From AP-15 sp963846635 (GTDB lineage Bacteria > Pseudomonadota > Alphaproteobacteria > ATCC43930 > CGMCC-115725): 64,000 nt of DNA. The stretch spans positions 95,437 through 159,436 of the forward strand of contig CAWJXM010000023.1 of assembly GCA_963846635.1 (NCBI GenBank), given 5' to 3'. The notes beneath the pieces were generated by a model that was not told where the DNA came from, did no database searches, and worked only from the letters and a program-made list of their open reading frames with translations. Below are positions 1 through 9,549 of this stretch, piece after piece (position 1 is the first letter of the stretch; each line of letters opens with the position of its first letter). The translations under genes were made by a program, and so were the position numbers.

Positions 1-742
1 ATGCCTTCCAGATGCCGTAGCTCCGTCATGAAATCCGCCATCTCGGGATAGGGCAGCGCCGCGTGGTGCTCGACCGCCGCCACCTTCGACCGCTTCGGCA
101 GCAGATTTTCGAGGTGGCCGCGCCAGCGCGCCGGGTTTTCGCCCTGACGATAGCCTCGGGCCGTGGCCCAATCGAGTACGCTTTCGATGCGCCCTCTGAT
201 CCGGCTCGCCGTCTCGGGCTTCTCGCCCCAGATTGGCTCGATCGCTTTCATGACGAGCCCGACGTCAACCGCCTGCACCGGCAGATCGCCAAAGACCGGA
301 TAGACGTAGGCGCCGAGTGTGGCCGGGCCGGCCATTGCGCCGCATGCTTCGGATTGCGCCAGCCGGCCTGATGCGCGGCGATGTATTTCTCGGCGCATTC
401 CCGGAAAGTCATCGCCTTGGCAGTGGCGAGCCTTATCGCGATGCGCCTTGCCCGGCGGACCTCGATCGGGTCTTGATCCTCGAGGAGCAGCTTGCGGCAT
501 TCGAGGGCCTTCTGGCGCGCTTCGGCGAGGCAGACTGTGTGCAGCGGCCCGAGGCCCATATGGCGCTCGCCTTTCGCGCCCGGCGGGAGAAATCGAAATG
601 TCCAGCTCGCCACCCCCGCCTTGGTGACTTGCAAATACAAGCCGCCGCCATCACAGTGCATGCCCGGCCGTTTCGCCAGGGATTGCACCGCCTTGACCGT
701 TAATCGCGAAAGTGTCCGCCTCACTCGTTTGATCCTCGGCAC
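1..742 (-). pseudogene. P4-type tyrosine recombinase (integrase), frameshifted and cut by window edge
   Basis: The N-terminal 140 or so residues, read leftward from 742, match the Arm-binding plus SAM-like domains of prophage/P4 integrases (GGGLYLQV, SWTFRF, MGLGPLHTVCLAEAR). After AAQWPA the reading frame changes and the homology resumes in another frame (TLGAYVYPVFGDLPVQ, then IESVLDWATARGYR) down to base 1. The break coincides with a tandem 5-base duplication of ggccg at 321-330, which shifts the frame. The catalytic domain lies outside the window. It probably marks the end of an old integrated element; no attachment site could be recognised. Confidence 0.8.
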
Positions 743-983
743 GACTTACATTCGAGACGCGGGTGATAGCGAACAAACGCGGACCTAACACGATAATGTT
801 TTTGCGCTAGGCGGCTTGTGCGCCAATGGCTTATCGGATAACGGCGGATGCACGCGAACGTCGGTTAGTTCGATGCCTCTTCCGCAACCATTGGACAATG
901 CTCCCACTGAACTTCTGGTACTCACTCGTGCAGCGAGTTGGTTTCTTACCGCTCCGAATTTATGTTCAATACGGGAAGAAGGG

Positions 984-1860
984 ATGTCGATATCAATCCA
1001 TAAGCTCCATCCGGTTTTTGTCGGGGAAGTTCACGGTGTCGATTGCCGAAGGCCACTCACACAGCAGGAGATTGCCGCGATCAAGGCTGGCATGGACGAA
1101 TATGCCGTGCTGATCTTCCGCGACCAGAACATCACCGATGAAGAGCAGATCGCGTTTACCCGCCATTTCGGCGAGCTGGAGAATTACAACACGCCAGGGC
1201 ATATCAGGAAGCGAGAGGACCAGCGCCTGAGGCCAGGCATTGCTGATTTCTCGAACCTCGACAAGCATGGAAACATCATGTCGGGCGAAGACCGAGTCTG
1301 GTTCTTCAAGCTGGCCGACCGGTTATGGCACTCTGACAGCTCCTTTCGGCCGATCCCGGCGAAGTACTCACTGCTTTCCGGGCGCACCCTCCCCTCATGG
1401 GGCGGCAATACCGAATTCGCCGATATGCGGGCCGCCTATGACGCGCTCGACGAGCGAACCAAGGGTGAGATTAAGGAGCTCGTCTGCAAACATTCACTGA
1501 TCTATTCGCGACAAGCGATCGGATTTACCGAACTGACCGAGGATGAAGTCGCCGCCTTTCGAGCCGGTGCATCAGCCGCTGGTGCGTACCCATCCGACAA
1601 CCGGCCGGAAATCGCTCTTTCTGTCCTCGCATGCCGGCGCGATCCCTGGGTGGTCCATCCCCGAGGCTCGCCTGTTCCTGTGCGATCTAACCGAATTTGC
1701 CACCCAGCCCCAATTCGTCTACTCACACGTCTGGCGCCTCCATGATCTCGTAATGTGGGACAACCGCTCGACAATGCATCGCGCCCGACGCTTTGACCGA
1801 AATGAAGTGCGGGACGTTCGGCGAACCACCTTGGCCGGCGATGGGCTAACTGTGCAGTAA
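984..1860 (+). pseudogene. TauD/TfdA-type 2-oxoglutarate-dependent dioxygenase, one frameshift
   Basis: The protein starting at ATG 984 (gaagaaggg just upstream) shows the family's iron-binding HxD in LWHSDSSF and the N-terminal VLIFRDQ region. Frame is lost at the TTT run 1557-1559. Removing one T restores EPVHQPLVRTHPTTGR and the distal His region (WDNRSTMHRARRFD) in the frame that ends at 1860. Restored length is about 290 residues, normal for TfdA-like enzymes that hydroxylate sulfonates, phenoxyacetates or similar acids; the substrate cannot be inferred. It is otherwise well preserved, so it is either a recent pseudogene or a gene with a sequencing error. Confidence 0.8.
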
Positions 1861-2109
1861 TTATCGTGAAAAGAAGCTTTACGCCGGCAATATCAACCAA
1901 AGGGTGAGAGCTCCGGAAAAATCAGACCGCGTAGCCCGAGCGCTTTGTGTAAGTGGGTCAGGCGGAAGGCGGCACCTGCAGCGTCGAAATCTCGGGCCGG
2001 CCGCCGTTGGCGTCCCATGAGGATAACCATGACGTAATCGGGGGCGACATTCATTGGCTGCGCGCCTATCTTTCAGACAAAGAGTGGCATAGCTGCGAGC
2101 GAGCCCGAT

Positions 2110-3102
2110 ATGATTGACCCATTTGGACGGAAAATTACCTATCTGCGCGTATCGGTCACCGATCGCTGCGACTTCCGCTGCGTCTATTGCATGGCGGAAG
2201 AAATGACTTTTCTGCCAAAGGCCGAGCTGTTGACCCTCGAAGAGCTCGATCGAGTGTGCAGCGCTTTCGTACAGCTCGGCGTCAAGAAATTGCGATTGAC
2301 CGGCGGCGAGCCGCTAGTGCGCCGCGGCATCATGACCCTGTTTCGATCTCTCGGCAGGCATCTCACAACAGGTGCGCTCGAGGAATTGACGCTGACGACC
2401 AACGGCAGCCAACTGGCCCGCTATGCCGGCGACTTGCGCGAGGCCGGGGTACGCCGGGTCAATGTTTCGCTCGACACGCTCGACCCGGCGAAATTCACCG
2501 AGATCACTCGTCGCGGCCAACTCGGTGTCGTGCTCGATGGGCTGAGCGCCGCGAAAGCGGCCGGGCTTGCGGTCAAGATCAACACCGTGGCGCTGCGGAG
2601 CGTCAACGACGATGAGTTCGACCGCCTCGTCTCATGGTGCGGCGACCAGGGCTTTGACCTGGTATTTATCGAAGTCATGCCGATGGGCGACATCGGCGGC
2701 GAGAACCGGCTCGAACAATACCTGCCTTTGTCGATGGTCCGTGCCCGGCTCGAACGGCACTGGACGCTCGACGACACCGATTATCGCACCGGCGGGCCGG
2801 CGCGCTATGTCAGCGTGCGCGAGACCGGGCGACGGCTTGGTTTCATCACACCGTTGACCCACAACTTTTGCGAAAGCTGCAACCGTGTGCGGCTGACCTG
2901 CACGGGCACGCTTTACATGTGCCTCGGCCAGGAGGATGCCGCCGACTTGCGCACGCCATTACGCCAATCCGAAGGCGACGAGGCTCTTGTGGCGGCGATC
3001 GCCGAGGCGATTGGACGCAAGCCGCGCGGCCATGATTTCATAATCGACCGGCGGCACAACCGGCCTGCCGTTGCCCGGCATATGAGCGTGACCGGCGGGT
3101 GA
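2110..3102 (+). CDS. moaA: GTP 3',8-cyclase MoaA (molybdenum cofactor biosynthesis)
   Basis: Radical SAM enzyme that, with MoaC, turns GTP into cyclic pyranopterin monophosphate. The N-terminal CxxxCxxC cluster is C20, C24 and C27 (DRCDFRCVYC). The second, substrate-binding cluster is the CESCNRVRLTC segment near residues 254-271. The protein ends in the Gly-Gly tail typical of MoaA (SVTGG). At 330 residues it has family length. It overlaps nadK by 4 bases, so the two are probably co-transcribed and translationally coupled. No other moa or moe gene is in the window. Confidence 0.96.
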   Translation: MIDPFGRKITYLRVSVTDRCDFRCVYCMAEEMTFLPKAELLTLEELDRVCSAFVQLGVKKLRLTGGEPLVRRGIMTLFRSLGRHLTTGALEELTLTTNGSQLARYAGDLREAGVRRVNVSLDTLDPAKFTEITRRGQLGVVLDGLSAAKAAGLAVKINTVALRSVNDDEFDRLVSWCGDQGFDLVFIEVMPMGDIGGENRLEQYLPLSMVRARLERHWTLDDTDYRTGGPARYVSVRETGRRLGFITPLTHNFCESCNRVRLTCTGTLYMCLGQEDAADLRTPLRQSEGDEALVAAIAEAIGRKPRGHDFIIDRRHNRPAVARHMSVTGG

Positions 3103-3884
3103 CGGGGTCTGCGCCGCCCGGCGCCCCACTGGTTTCGGTTGTTGCGGCCGATACCGAGGCGGCGCAGCAAGCGCGGGCGGAACTCGAGCACCTCTATTCT
3201 TGCGTCCCCTCAGAAGATGCGGAAGTGATCATATCGCTCGGCGGCGACGGCTTTATGCTCGAGACGTTGCATCGCTTCCTGCCGCAACGGCTGCCGATCT
3301 ATGGCATGCATCGCGGCAGCGTCGGCTTTTTGATGAACTCCTACCGTCCAGACGGGCTGTTCGAGCGGCTGGCGGAGGCTCAGCCCGTGATCCTGCATCC
3401 GCTCGAGATGCTCGCCCGCAATGAGCATGGCAGCTGCCATCGTGCACTCGCCTTTAACGAGGTCTCGCTGTTGCGCGAGAGCCGCCAGGCGGCAAAGCTT
3501 AGGGTTACGGTCGATGGCGTCGTCCGCCTCGACGAGCTGACGGCCGACGGCATCCTCGTCGCGACCCCGGTCGGCAGCACCGCCTACAATCTGTCGGCGC
3601 ACGGCCCGATCATCCCGCTTGGCGCCGGGGTTCTGGCATTGACGCCGATCAGCGCGTTTCGGCCGCGGCGATGGCGCGGTGCGTTGCTGCGCCATCAAGC
3701 ACAAATACGGATCGACGCGCTCGAAACTGACAAGCGCCCGGTCAGTGCCGTCGCCGATTTTACCGAGGCGCGCGATGTCGTCAGCGTCGAAATCCACGAA
3801 AATCGCGATATCGCGATGACATTGCTGTTCGACCACGAAGCCAACCTCGAAGAACGCGTCTTCAAGGAACAATTCGCGCCCTGA
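3099..3884 (+). CDS. nadK: NAD kinase
   Basis: Makes NADP from NAD and ATP in the cytoplasm. The catalytic GGDG motif is at about residues 48-51 (ISLGGDGFML) and the second conserved block is GSTAYNLSAHGPI. The 261-residue length fits the short alphaproteobacterial NAD kinases. The start is a GTG at 3099 inside the moaA stop (overlap ggtga), which favours translational coupling. The pairing with moaA is unusual functionally but the overlap makes the operon assignment firm. Confidence 0.94.
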   Translation: MTGSAPPGAPLVSVVAADTEAAQQARAELEHLYSCVPSEDAEVIISLGGDGFMLETLHRFLPQRLPIYGMHRGSVGFLMNSYRPDGLFERLAEAQPVILHPLEMLARNEHGSCHRALAFNEVSLLRESRQAAKLRVTVDGVVRLDELTADGILVATPVGSTAYNLSAHGPIIPLGAGVLALTPISAFRPRRWRGALLRHQAQIRIDALETDKRPVSAVADFTEARDVVSVEIHENRDIAMTLLFDHEANLEERVFKEQFAP

Positions 3885-4069
3885 GCTGGCGGAGGGGGGC
3901 CCTCTTCCGCGAAGAGCCGCTGCCTCGATTGCGTTAGAGCCGAATTGTCCAGCTGGCCCGACATTCACATTTGCGACGTCTTTCCATTTTTCGTAGAGAC
4001 TCCCCGGGTCCCGCATGGCGCCAACTACACCGGCCGAATGCTGCACAGCCCGCGCCGCCAGTTTATGGT

Positions 4070-4414
4070 CCCCAACGTATTGCGGATATGATGGTGCGCC
4101 TTGCGATCCGGCCGCGGCCTGGTGCGGTTGTTGGCGGACCGGCTTTTCTAGCCAAACTCGCCCATGCCGTGACGCCGCCGATCACCGGGCAGATGGCCGC
4201 GGCTATGCTGGAGCTTTATCTTCGGCAAGCCGGTCCGGCGCCGGTCCCCGACGGCAATCTATTCGCACCCGTTGCCCTGGGCGACACGTCGCATGGCGGC
4301 TGGGGGAAGCAGAATCGGTCACTTGTCGGCGCTGCGCTGACGGCATCCGGAGTTGGCGCGCTGTGGGCGACGATCCGGCACAACAAGACTGGGGCCACTG
4401 CTTCCAGCGAATAA
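4070..4414 (+). pseudogene. C-terminal relic of an NAD-dependent short-chain dehydrogenase
   Basis: About 115 codons resemble only the tail of the SDR proteins often found beside zinc alcohol dehydrogenases in alphaproteobacteria: an RPRPGAVVGG segment, then DGNLFAPVALGDTSHGGWG, then a hydrophobic end (LTASGVGALWATIRH). The Rossmann fold and YxxxK catalytic part are absent upstream. I read it as a truncated remnant rather than a short gene. It converges on the alcohol dehydrogenase operon at 4449-6217. Confidence 0.5.
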
Positions 4415-4448
4415 AAGACCGCGGCCGCCGCCACGACGACCCCTCGTG

Positions 4449-5048
4449 TTAGATCGACGCGGCTGGGGTGGTGGCCGCCGTTTCGCGTGTTTCCCACTGC
4501 TGCTGGCTGCGCGGCCGCAACGGGTCGGGCGTGCGGAAGGCGCGCGGCGCTTCAAAGTTGCGCGCTGCACCACGGGCAGCTTGCAGGCCCTTTGGGAAGC
4601 CGGTGCGGTCACGGTAGTCGGTGCGGGCGCTGTTGCGGCTGCCCTTTTCCGCCGCGAGCCGGGTCGCACAGAAAACGTCGAGCGTGGTAACACCGGCAAG
4701 CAAGCCGAGGGAGAGCAGCGTTCTGGGCTTGGTCCGTTTTTCTGCGCCCGCGGCAACCGTCGCAATATCGGCAACATCGCCCGCGACACGGGCCCATACC
4801 CAGGGTGTGGCGTCATGGCTCGTCAGGATTGCGAGGCCGTTTGCAATTTCGCGCCCGCCATAGCCTCGTATCAGGCCGTGCAAGCCGCTGAGCCCGACCG
4901 CGCGACTGATCGCACCCGCCGCGAGCACTTCTGACAGCCCGAGTGCAAGTGAAAAGTAACCAATCCCCTTGGCCATTTGGTCATTCGCCGAGCAGGAACA
5001 GCCGGGCAGTGCAGTTCGTGGCACATTGGACATGTGTGGTGTCCTCAA
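4449..5048 (-). CDS. Small membrane protein of the 'cyclase/dehydrase-tail' type
   Basis: Residues 20-130 carry about four hydrophobic segments with a conserved pattern (GLHGLIRGYGGREIANG, then TPWVWARVAGDVADIATV). I recognise this from uncharacterised membrane proteins, sometimes the C-terminus of SRPBCC 'cyclase' proteins, encoded next to zinc alcohol dehydrogenases. The last 70 residues are Arg/Ala-rich and look non-native, so the true end may have been lost by frameshift. It overlaps the upstream dehydrogenase stop by 4 bases, so the two form an operon. Function unknown. Confidence 0.55.
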   Translation of the reverse strand: MRTPHMSNVPRTALPGCSCSANDQMAKGIGYFSLALGLSEVLAAGAISRAVGLSGLHGLIRGYGGREIANGLAILTSHDATPWVWARVAGDVADIATVAAGAEKRTKPRTLLSLGLLAGVTTLDVFCATRLAAEKGSRNSARTDYRDRTGFPKGLQAARGAARNFEAPRAFRTPDPLRPRSQQQWETRETAATTPAASI

Positions 5049-6217
5049 GGCTTGAGCATGACTTTGATGCAGCCGTCCTGCTTGTCGCGGAAGGCTTTGT
5101 ACATTTCCGGGCCCTGATCGAGACCGACCTTGTGCGTGATCACAAAGGAGGGATCGATCTCGTCATCGAGAACCCGTTGCAGTAAATCGTCGGTCCAGCG
5201 ATTGACGTGGGTTTGGCCGGTGCGGAGGGTTAGGCCTTTGTTCATCAAAGCGCCAAACGGGATCTTGTCGAGCAGTCCGCCATAGACCCCGGGTACCGAA
5301 AGTGTGCCCGCCGGCCGACAGACATAGATCATCTCGCGCAGCACATGCGGACGGTCGGTCTCCAGCATCATCGCCTGCTTGGCGCGATCATACATCGCAT
5401 CGACCGTGCTCGTCGCATGCGCTTCCAAGCCCACGGCATCGATGCATTTCTCGGGTCCCTTGCCGTCGGTCAGGTCGTTTAGTCGCTCGACTGTGCTCTC
5501 TTCCTCGAAATTGATTGTGGTGGCACCGCCTGCTTGCGCCATCGACAACCGCTCGGGCAGCCGGTCGATGGCGATGACCTGTTTGGCGCCGAGCAGGATG
5601 GCGCTGCGGATTGCCATCTGACCGACCGGGCCGCAGCTCCAGATCGCGACGGTATCGGAGGGCTCGATGTCGCATTGCACCGCGGCCTGCCAGCCGGTCG
5701 GGAAGATGTCGCTCAGAAACAGCAGCTTCTCGTCGGGTACCCCGTCCGGCACCTTGATGTGCGTGGCATCGGCAAAGGGCACGCGCAGGTACTCGGCTTG
5801 TCCGCCGGGATAGCCGCCCGTCAGATGAGTGTAGCCGAACAGCCCAGCCGTCGTGTGGCCAAATACCGTGTCGGCGAGCTTTTTGTTGCGGTTGGTGCGC
5901 TCGCAGACCGAAAAATTACCGCGGCGGCACTGCTCGCATTCGCCACAAATAATCGTAAATGGCACGACGATGCGATCGCCGACTTTGAGCTTGCCCTTTG
6001 CAGCCGAGCCGACCTCAACCACTTCGCCCATGGTCTCGTGGCCCATGATGTCGCCCTTTTTCATGCCGGGCATGAAATGGTCGAAGAGGTGCAGGTCCGA
6101 GCCGCAAATCGCACAACTCGTGACCTTAATGATAGCATCGCGATCATTCTCGATCCGGGGATCGGGAACAGTATCGCAGCGAATATCCGTGGTACCGTGC
6201 CAGACGAGGGCCCTCAT
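5045..6217 (-). CDS. Zinc-dependent alcohol dehydrogenase (formaldehyde dehydrogenase-like)
   Basis: Medium-chain dehydrogenase of 390 residues. Catalytic zinc ligands C38 and H60-E61 are seen in AICGSDLH and GHETMGEV. The structural zinc ligands are C91, C94, C97 and C105 (CGECEQCRRGNFSVC). The Rossmann motif is degenerate (WSCGPVGQMAIRSA). The long insertion around residues 110-150 and the overall length match the glutathione-independent formaldehyde dehydrogenase-like subgroup; the true substrate is unknown. First gene of a minus-strand operon with the membrane protein that follows it. Transcription probably starts in 6218-6640. Confidence 0.88.
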   Translation of the reverse strand: MRALVWHGTTDIRCDTVPDPRIENDRDAIIKVTSCAICGSDLHLFDHFMPGMKKGDIMGHETMGEVVEVGSAAKGKLKVGDRIVVPFTIICGECEQCRRGNFSVCERTNRNKKLADTVFGHTTAGLFGYTHLTGGYPGGQAEYLRVPFADATHIKVPDGVPDEKLLFLSDIFPTGWQAAVQCDIEPSDTVAIWSCGPVGQMAIRSAILLGAKQVIAIDRLPERLSMAQAGGATTINFEEESTVERLNDLTDGKGPEKCIDAVGLEAHATSTVDAMYDRAKQAMMLETDRPHVLREMIYVCRPAGTLSVPGVYGGLLDKIPFGALMNKGLTLRTGQTHVNRWTDDLLQRVLDDEIDPSFVITHKVGLDQGPEMYKAFRDKQDGCIKVMLKP

Positions 6218-6640
6218 GACGGCTCTCCATGTTGTGTTTTGCTTTGGCGCCGCGAGCTACTCGCCTTCGTTCGGACTTAGCCCGCGATTCCGCTCAGGCA
6301 CAGAACGTCATTTGTGCGGGGCGGTTCCGGGCTCCACTTAAAAACAAAATCCCGCGAGACGGTCGGCCGCGCCGCGCCCGAGCCGACCCTACGGCCCTCG
6401 ATTATCTACGGGGCGCGCGTTATCACAGACTGCGATTCGGCCCTTCGCTCCCGACAAACTCAGAGATTTGCCCGCCAGCGCGCGATGGCAGCTGAAAAAT
6501 TTGGTGCGACAAAAGATTGAACGGGTCCTGGGTATAATCCTGTCCGCCAGGACGCGGGCCCGATTGCCGTTGGCCGACCGGGTGGCGGGCGGCACCGAAC
6601 CTCGGCAGTCGGGGTTCAATGCGGCAATAGGGGAGCGAGA
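6218..6640. other. Divergent intergenic region
   Basis: This 423-base gap separates the minus-strand alcohol dehydrogenase operon from the plus-strand DUF1501 gene, so it should hold both promoters. A perfect TATAAT lies at 6533-6538 but no matching -35 box stands at the right distance. I see no gene, RNA or repeat here. Confidence 0.5.
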
Positions 6641-7864
6641 ATGAACCGGCGCGATTTCTTAAGGCTATCGGCGGCGCCGGTGCTGCTGCCTGTCGGCCGC
6701 AGCGCTTGGGCAGCACTCGCGGGGGGCGGGCCGAAGCGGCTCGTGGTTATTTTCCTTCGCGGTGCGATCGACGGCATCAACGTCGTCATCCCTTATGATG
6801 AGAAGGCCTATTACGACGTCCGCCCGACGATCGCGATCGGGCGGCCCGGGACGGATGGCGGCGTGCTGCCCCTCGACAGCCATTTCGGGCTCCACCCGGC
6901 GCTTCTCAGCCTGCTGCCGTTATGGAGCAACAAGGCCCTAGCCTTCATCCACGCGGCGGGATCGCCCGACCCGACCCGCTCCCATTTTGATGCGCAGCTC
7001 TTCATCGAGAATGGCACGCCCGGACGCAACGCGACGCCGGATGGGTGGATGAACCGACTGCTTGCGGCGCTGCCTGCACCGCACGGTCCGACCGACGCGG
7101 TCAGCATCGGTCCGACCCTGCCGGCAATCCTCAAGGGCAGACTGCCGGTCGCAAATTTGCCGCTAGGTCCCCGAGCTGCAGATCCAATGCCGCTCGACCG
7201 TCCGGAGGTGAGCCAGGAATTCGATCGCCTGTATGTCGGCGGCGACGCTATCGCGAGGGCCTATCGCGAAGGCCGGGCGGCGCGCGCCGAGTTACTCGGC
7301 GATCTCGCTGAGGAGATGCGGCGCGCCGACAACGGCGCCCCACCGCCCAGCGGCTTTCCTGCCCAGGCGGCACAACTCGGTCATCTACTCCGCCGCGACC
7401 AGCGCATCCGGCTCGCCTTCGCCAGCCTCGGAGGCTGGGACACCCACGTTAACCAGGGTAATCAAAAAGGCCAGCTCGCCAATCATTTGCGGCCTCTCGG
7501 CGACGGTCTAGCTATCTTGGCAACAGAACTGGGACAAGCGTGGAGCGACACTGTCATTGTTGTTCTCTCCGAATTCGGCCGCACGGTGCACGAGAATGGC
7601 AATGGCGGGACCGATCACGGCCACGGCAATGTGATCTGGGTTTTGGGCGGCGATGTCCGCGGCGGTCAGATCTATGGCGATTGGCCCGGGTTGGCGACGC
7701 CACAGCTTTACCAGCGCCGCGATCTCACGGTCACCACCGATTACCGTCTCGCCCTCGTCGCCATTCTCGAACGCCATTTTCGGCTCGATGACCGACAGCT
7801 CGCGGAAGTTTTCCCTGACTTGCCGCCGGGGCGGTCCGAGCTGAGCCAGATGCTGACGACCTAA
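6641..7864 (+). CDS. DUF1501 family protein with Tat signal
   Basis: Secreted or periplasmic protein of 407 residues in the DUF1501 family, which has a sulfatase/phosphatase-like fold but no settled function. The N-terminus is a twin-arginine type signal (NRRDFL, then an Ala-rich hydrophobic stretch). Family landmarks are FLRGAIDGINVVIPY, SHFDAQLFIENG, LGGWDTHVNQ and VLSEFGRTVHENGNGGTDHGHGN. A GGGGAGCG ribosome site precedes the ATG. DUF1501 genes normally follow a DUF1800 gene directly. Here the only DUF1800 start is at the far end of the window (63912). Confidence 0.9.
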   Translation: MNRRDFLRLSAAPVLLPVGRSAWAALAGGGPKRLVVIFLRGAIDGINVVIPYDEKAYYDVRPTIAIGRPGTDGGVLPLDSHFGLHPALLSLLPLWSNKALAFIHAAGSPDPTRSHFDAQLFIENGTPGRNATPDGWMNRLLAALPAPHGPTDAVSIGPTLPAILKGRLPVANLPLGPRAADPMPLDRPEVSQEFDRLYVGGDAIARAYREGRAARAELLGDLAEEMRRADNGAPPPSGFPAQAAQLGHLLRRDQRIRLAFASLGGWDTHVNQGNQKGQLANHLRPLGDGLAILATELGQAWSDTVIVVLSEFGRTVHENGNGGTDHGHGNVIWVLGGDVRGGQIYGDWPGLATPQLYQRRDLTVTTDYRLALVAILERHFRLDDRQLAEVFPDLPPGRSELSQMLTT

Positions 7865-7972
7865 TAGCGACAAATCTCGGTGGCTCTCATCGAATCCATC
7901 GCGCGAGGATGGCCAACCCGCACGTTTGACAGGCGGCTGGTAAAAGCGCGCCTGGGCTCGTAACCTCACCTT

Positions 7973-8611
7973 ATGTTTACCGGGATCATTACCGATGTCG
8001 GGCGGATCCGACGCATCCGCCCGGGCACACTTGCCGAGCTGACCATTGCCACCCATTTCGACATCGCGGCGATTGCAAGCGGCGCCTCGATTGCATGTTC
8101 GGGTGCGTGTCTGACCGTGATTGCCGTGGAGAGCGACGCTTTTCGGGTGCAGGCTTCGGCCGAAACCCTGGCGCGCACCACGATCGGCTCCTGGATCGAG
8201 GGTACGCCGGTCAATCTCGAACAATCATTGCGAATCGGCGACGAATTGGGCGGACACTTGGTTTCCGGCCATGTCGACGGATTGGCGCGGATCGTCGAGC
8301 GGCGGCCAGAAGCCGAGTTAGTACGGTTTAGCTTTGAGGCGCCGGCAGAGTTGATGCCGTTCATTGCCTCCAAAGGCTCGGTGGCGCTCGACGGGGTCAG
8401 CCTGACGGTCAACGAGATCGCGGGGAACAGTTTCGGCGTCAACATCATCCCGCACACCCTTGCCTGCACCAATTTCAAGGAGGCCCGTCCAGGGCAATTG
8501 ATGAACCTCGAAATCGACACGATCGCGCGCTATGTGGCGCGGCTGTTGGGTGTCTCCGCACTTGGCGCTGCGACAACCACGCCCGACACCATCTCGGGCC
8601 TGACACCATGA
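7973..8611 (+). CDS. ribE: Riboflavin synthase, alpha subunit
   Basis: Dismutates two 6,7-dimethyl-8-ribityllumazine molecules to riboflavin. It has the diagnostic N-terminus MFTGIITDVG and the two homologous lumazine-binding halves (the second contains VALDGVSLTVNEI). The 212-residue length is normal. Its stop overlaps the ribH start by 4 bases. It heads a tight operon with ribH, nusB and thiL, a common alphaproteobacterial arrangement; ribD and ribBA, often upstream, are not here. Confidence 0.96.
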   Translation: MFTGIITDVGRIRRIRPGTLAELTIATHFDIAAIASGASIACSGACLTVIAVESDAFRVQASAETLARTTIGSWIEGTPVNLEQSLRIGDELGGHLVSGHVDGLARIVERRPEAELVRFSFEAPAELMPFIASKGSVALDGVSLTVNEIAGNSFGVNIIPHTLACTNFKEARPGQLMNLEIDTIARYVARLLGVSALGAATTTPDTISGLTP

Positions 8612-9054
8612 ACCGGCCGCCCCATATCCTCGTCGTCGAGGCACCTTATTATGCGCATATTGCTGATCTTTTGCGGCGCGGTGCCGAGCGCGCGCTGACC
8701 GCGGCGGGAGCAACATATGAGAATGTGCAGGTGCCGGGCTCGTTCGAAATTCCGGGGGCGATCGCGCTCGTCGCCCGCGCAACCGACCGGTTCGACGGCT
8801 ACGTCGCGCTCGGCTGCGTGATCCGCGGCGAGACGACGCACTACGACCATATCTGCGCCGAGAGCGCGCGCGGCTTGCAAGAGCTGGCGGTCCGTGATCG
8901 GCTGGCGATCGGCTATGGCATTCTGACCTGCGAGAATGAAGCCCAGGCTTTGGCGCGCGCCGCACCCGAAGGCCGCGACCATGCCGGAGCGGCGGTACGC
9001 GCTTGCCTCGCGATCGTCCAGCTCAAGCGGCGCTTTGCTGCGGACGGCGCATGA
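8608..9054 (+). CDS. ribH: 6,7-dimethyl-8-ribityllumazine synthase
   Basis: Condenses the ribityl-aminouracil and the butanone phosphate to give lumazine, the substrate of RibE. Key motif PGSFEIPGA and the later GCVIRGETTHYDHI block are intact in 148 residues. It overlaps both neighbours by 4 bases (ribE upstream, nusB downstream), implying coupled translation. Confidence 0.96.
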   Translation: MNRPPHILVVEAPYYAHIADLLRRGAERALTAAGATYENVQVPGSFEIPGAIALVARATDRFDGYVALGCVIRGETTHYDHICAESARGLQELAVRDRLAIGYGILTCENEAQALARAAPEGRDHAGAAVRACLAIVQLKRRFAADGA

Positions 9055-9548
9055 CCCACGCCGACGATTATACGACGCGCGATGGACGGCCGCGGCTCGG
9101 CGGTCGTCGACGCACGGTTGCGCGGCTCGCGGCGGTGCAGGCGCTCTATCAGCTCGAACTGAACCCGGCGCTCGACGCCGATACTGTCGTGCGTGAATTC
9201 GCCCGCTACCGACTGGGCCAGGAGATCGAGGGCGACCAACTCGCCGAAGCTGACCCGGCTTTTTTTGCCGATATCGTGCGAGGGGTTGTGGCCGATCAGG
9301 AGCGGCTCGACGCCGACATCGCGACCGCGCTGGTCGAGGATTGGCCGCTGGCGCGGCTCGATTCGGTGTTGCGCGCGATCTTGCGCGCCGGCGCCTGGGA
9401 GTTGGTTCATCGCGCCGATGTGCCGGCGCGCGTGTCGATCAGCGAATATATCTCGATCGCCCACGCCTTCTTCACCGGCAAGGAGCCGGCACTCGCCAAT
9501 GGCGTCCTCGACCGGCTCGCCCGCAATCTCCGCCCGGCGGATATGTAA
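9051..9548 (+). CDS. nusB: Transcription antitermination factor NusB
   Basis: All-helical RNA-binding protein that, with NusE (S10), binds boxA of rRNA leaders. Chosen start is ATG 9051, inside the ribH stop; it gives 165 residues beginning MTHADD and avoids a non-homologous upstream extension. Conserved elements are RTVARLAAVQALYQLE near the N-terminus and ILRAGAWELVHRADVPARV plus ISIAHAFF near the C-terminus. The ribH-nusB-thiL order is widely conserved. Confidence 0.95.
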   Translation: MTHADDYTTRDGRPRLGGRRRTVARLAAVQALYQLELNPALDADTVVREFARYRLGQEIEGDQLAEADPAFFADIVRGVVADQERLDADIATALVEDWPLARLDSVLRAILRAGAWELVHRADVPARVSISEYISIAHAFFTGKEPALANGVLDRLARNLRPADM

Positions 9549-9549
9549 G

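Noticed and set aside
816..983. Upstream extension of the TauD-like protein
   Set aside because: The added 56 residues have no family resemblance; ATG 984 has a ribosome site and begins with normal TfdA sequence.
1861..2109. Possible molybdenum-cofactor riboswitch before moaA
   Set aside because: I could not find the paired-arm architecture; only 249 unremarkable bases.
3210..4046. 278-codon open frame antisense to nadK
   Set aside because: Shadow of nadK codon bias; no domain or ribosome site.
6533..6538. Perfect TATAAT as promoter of the DUF1501 gene
   Set aside because: No -35 element at 16-18 bases, so not strong enough to call.
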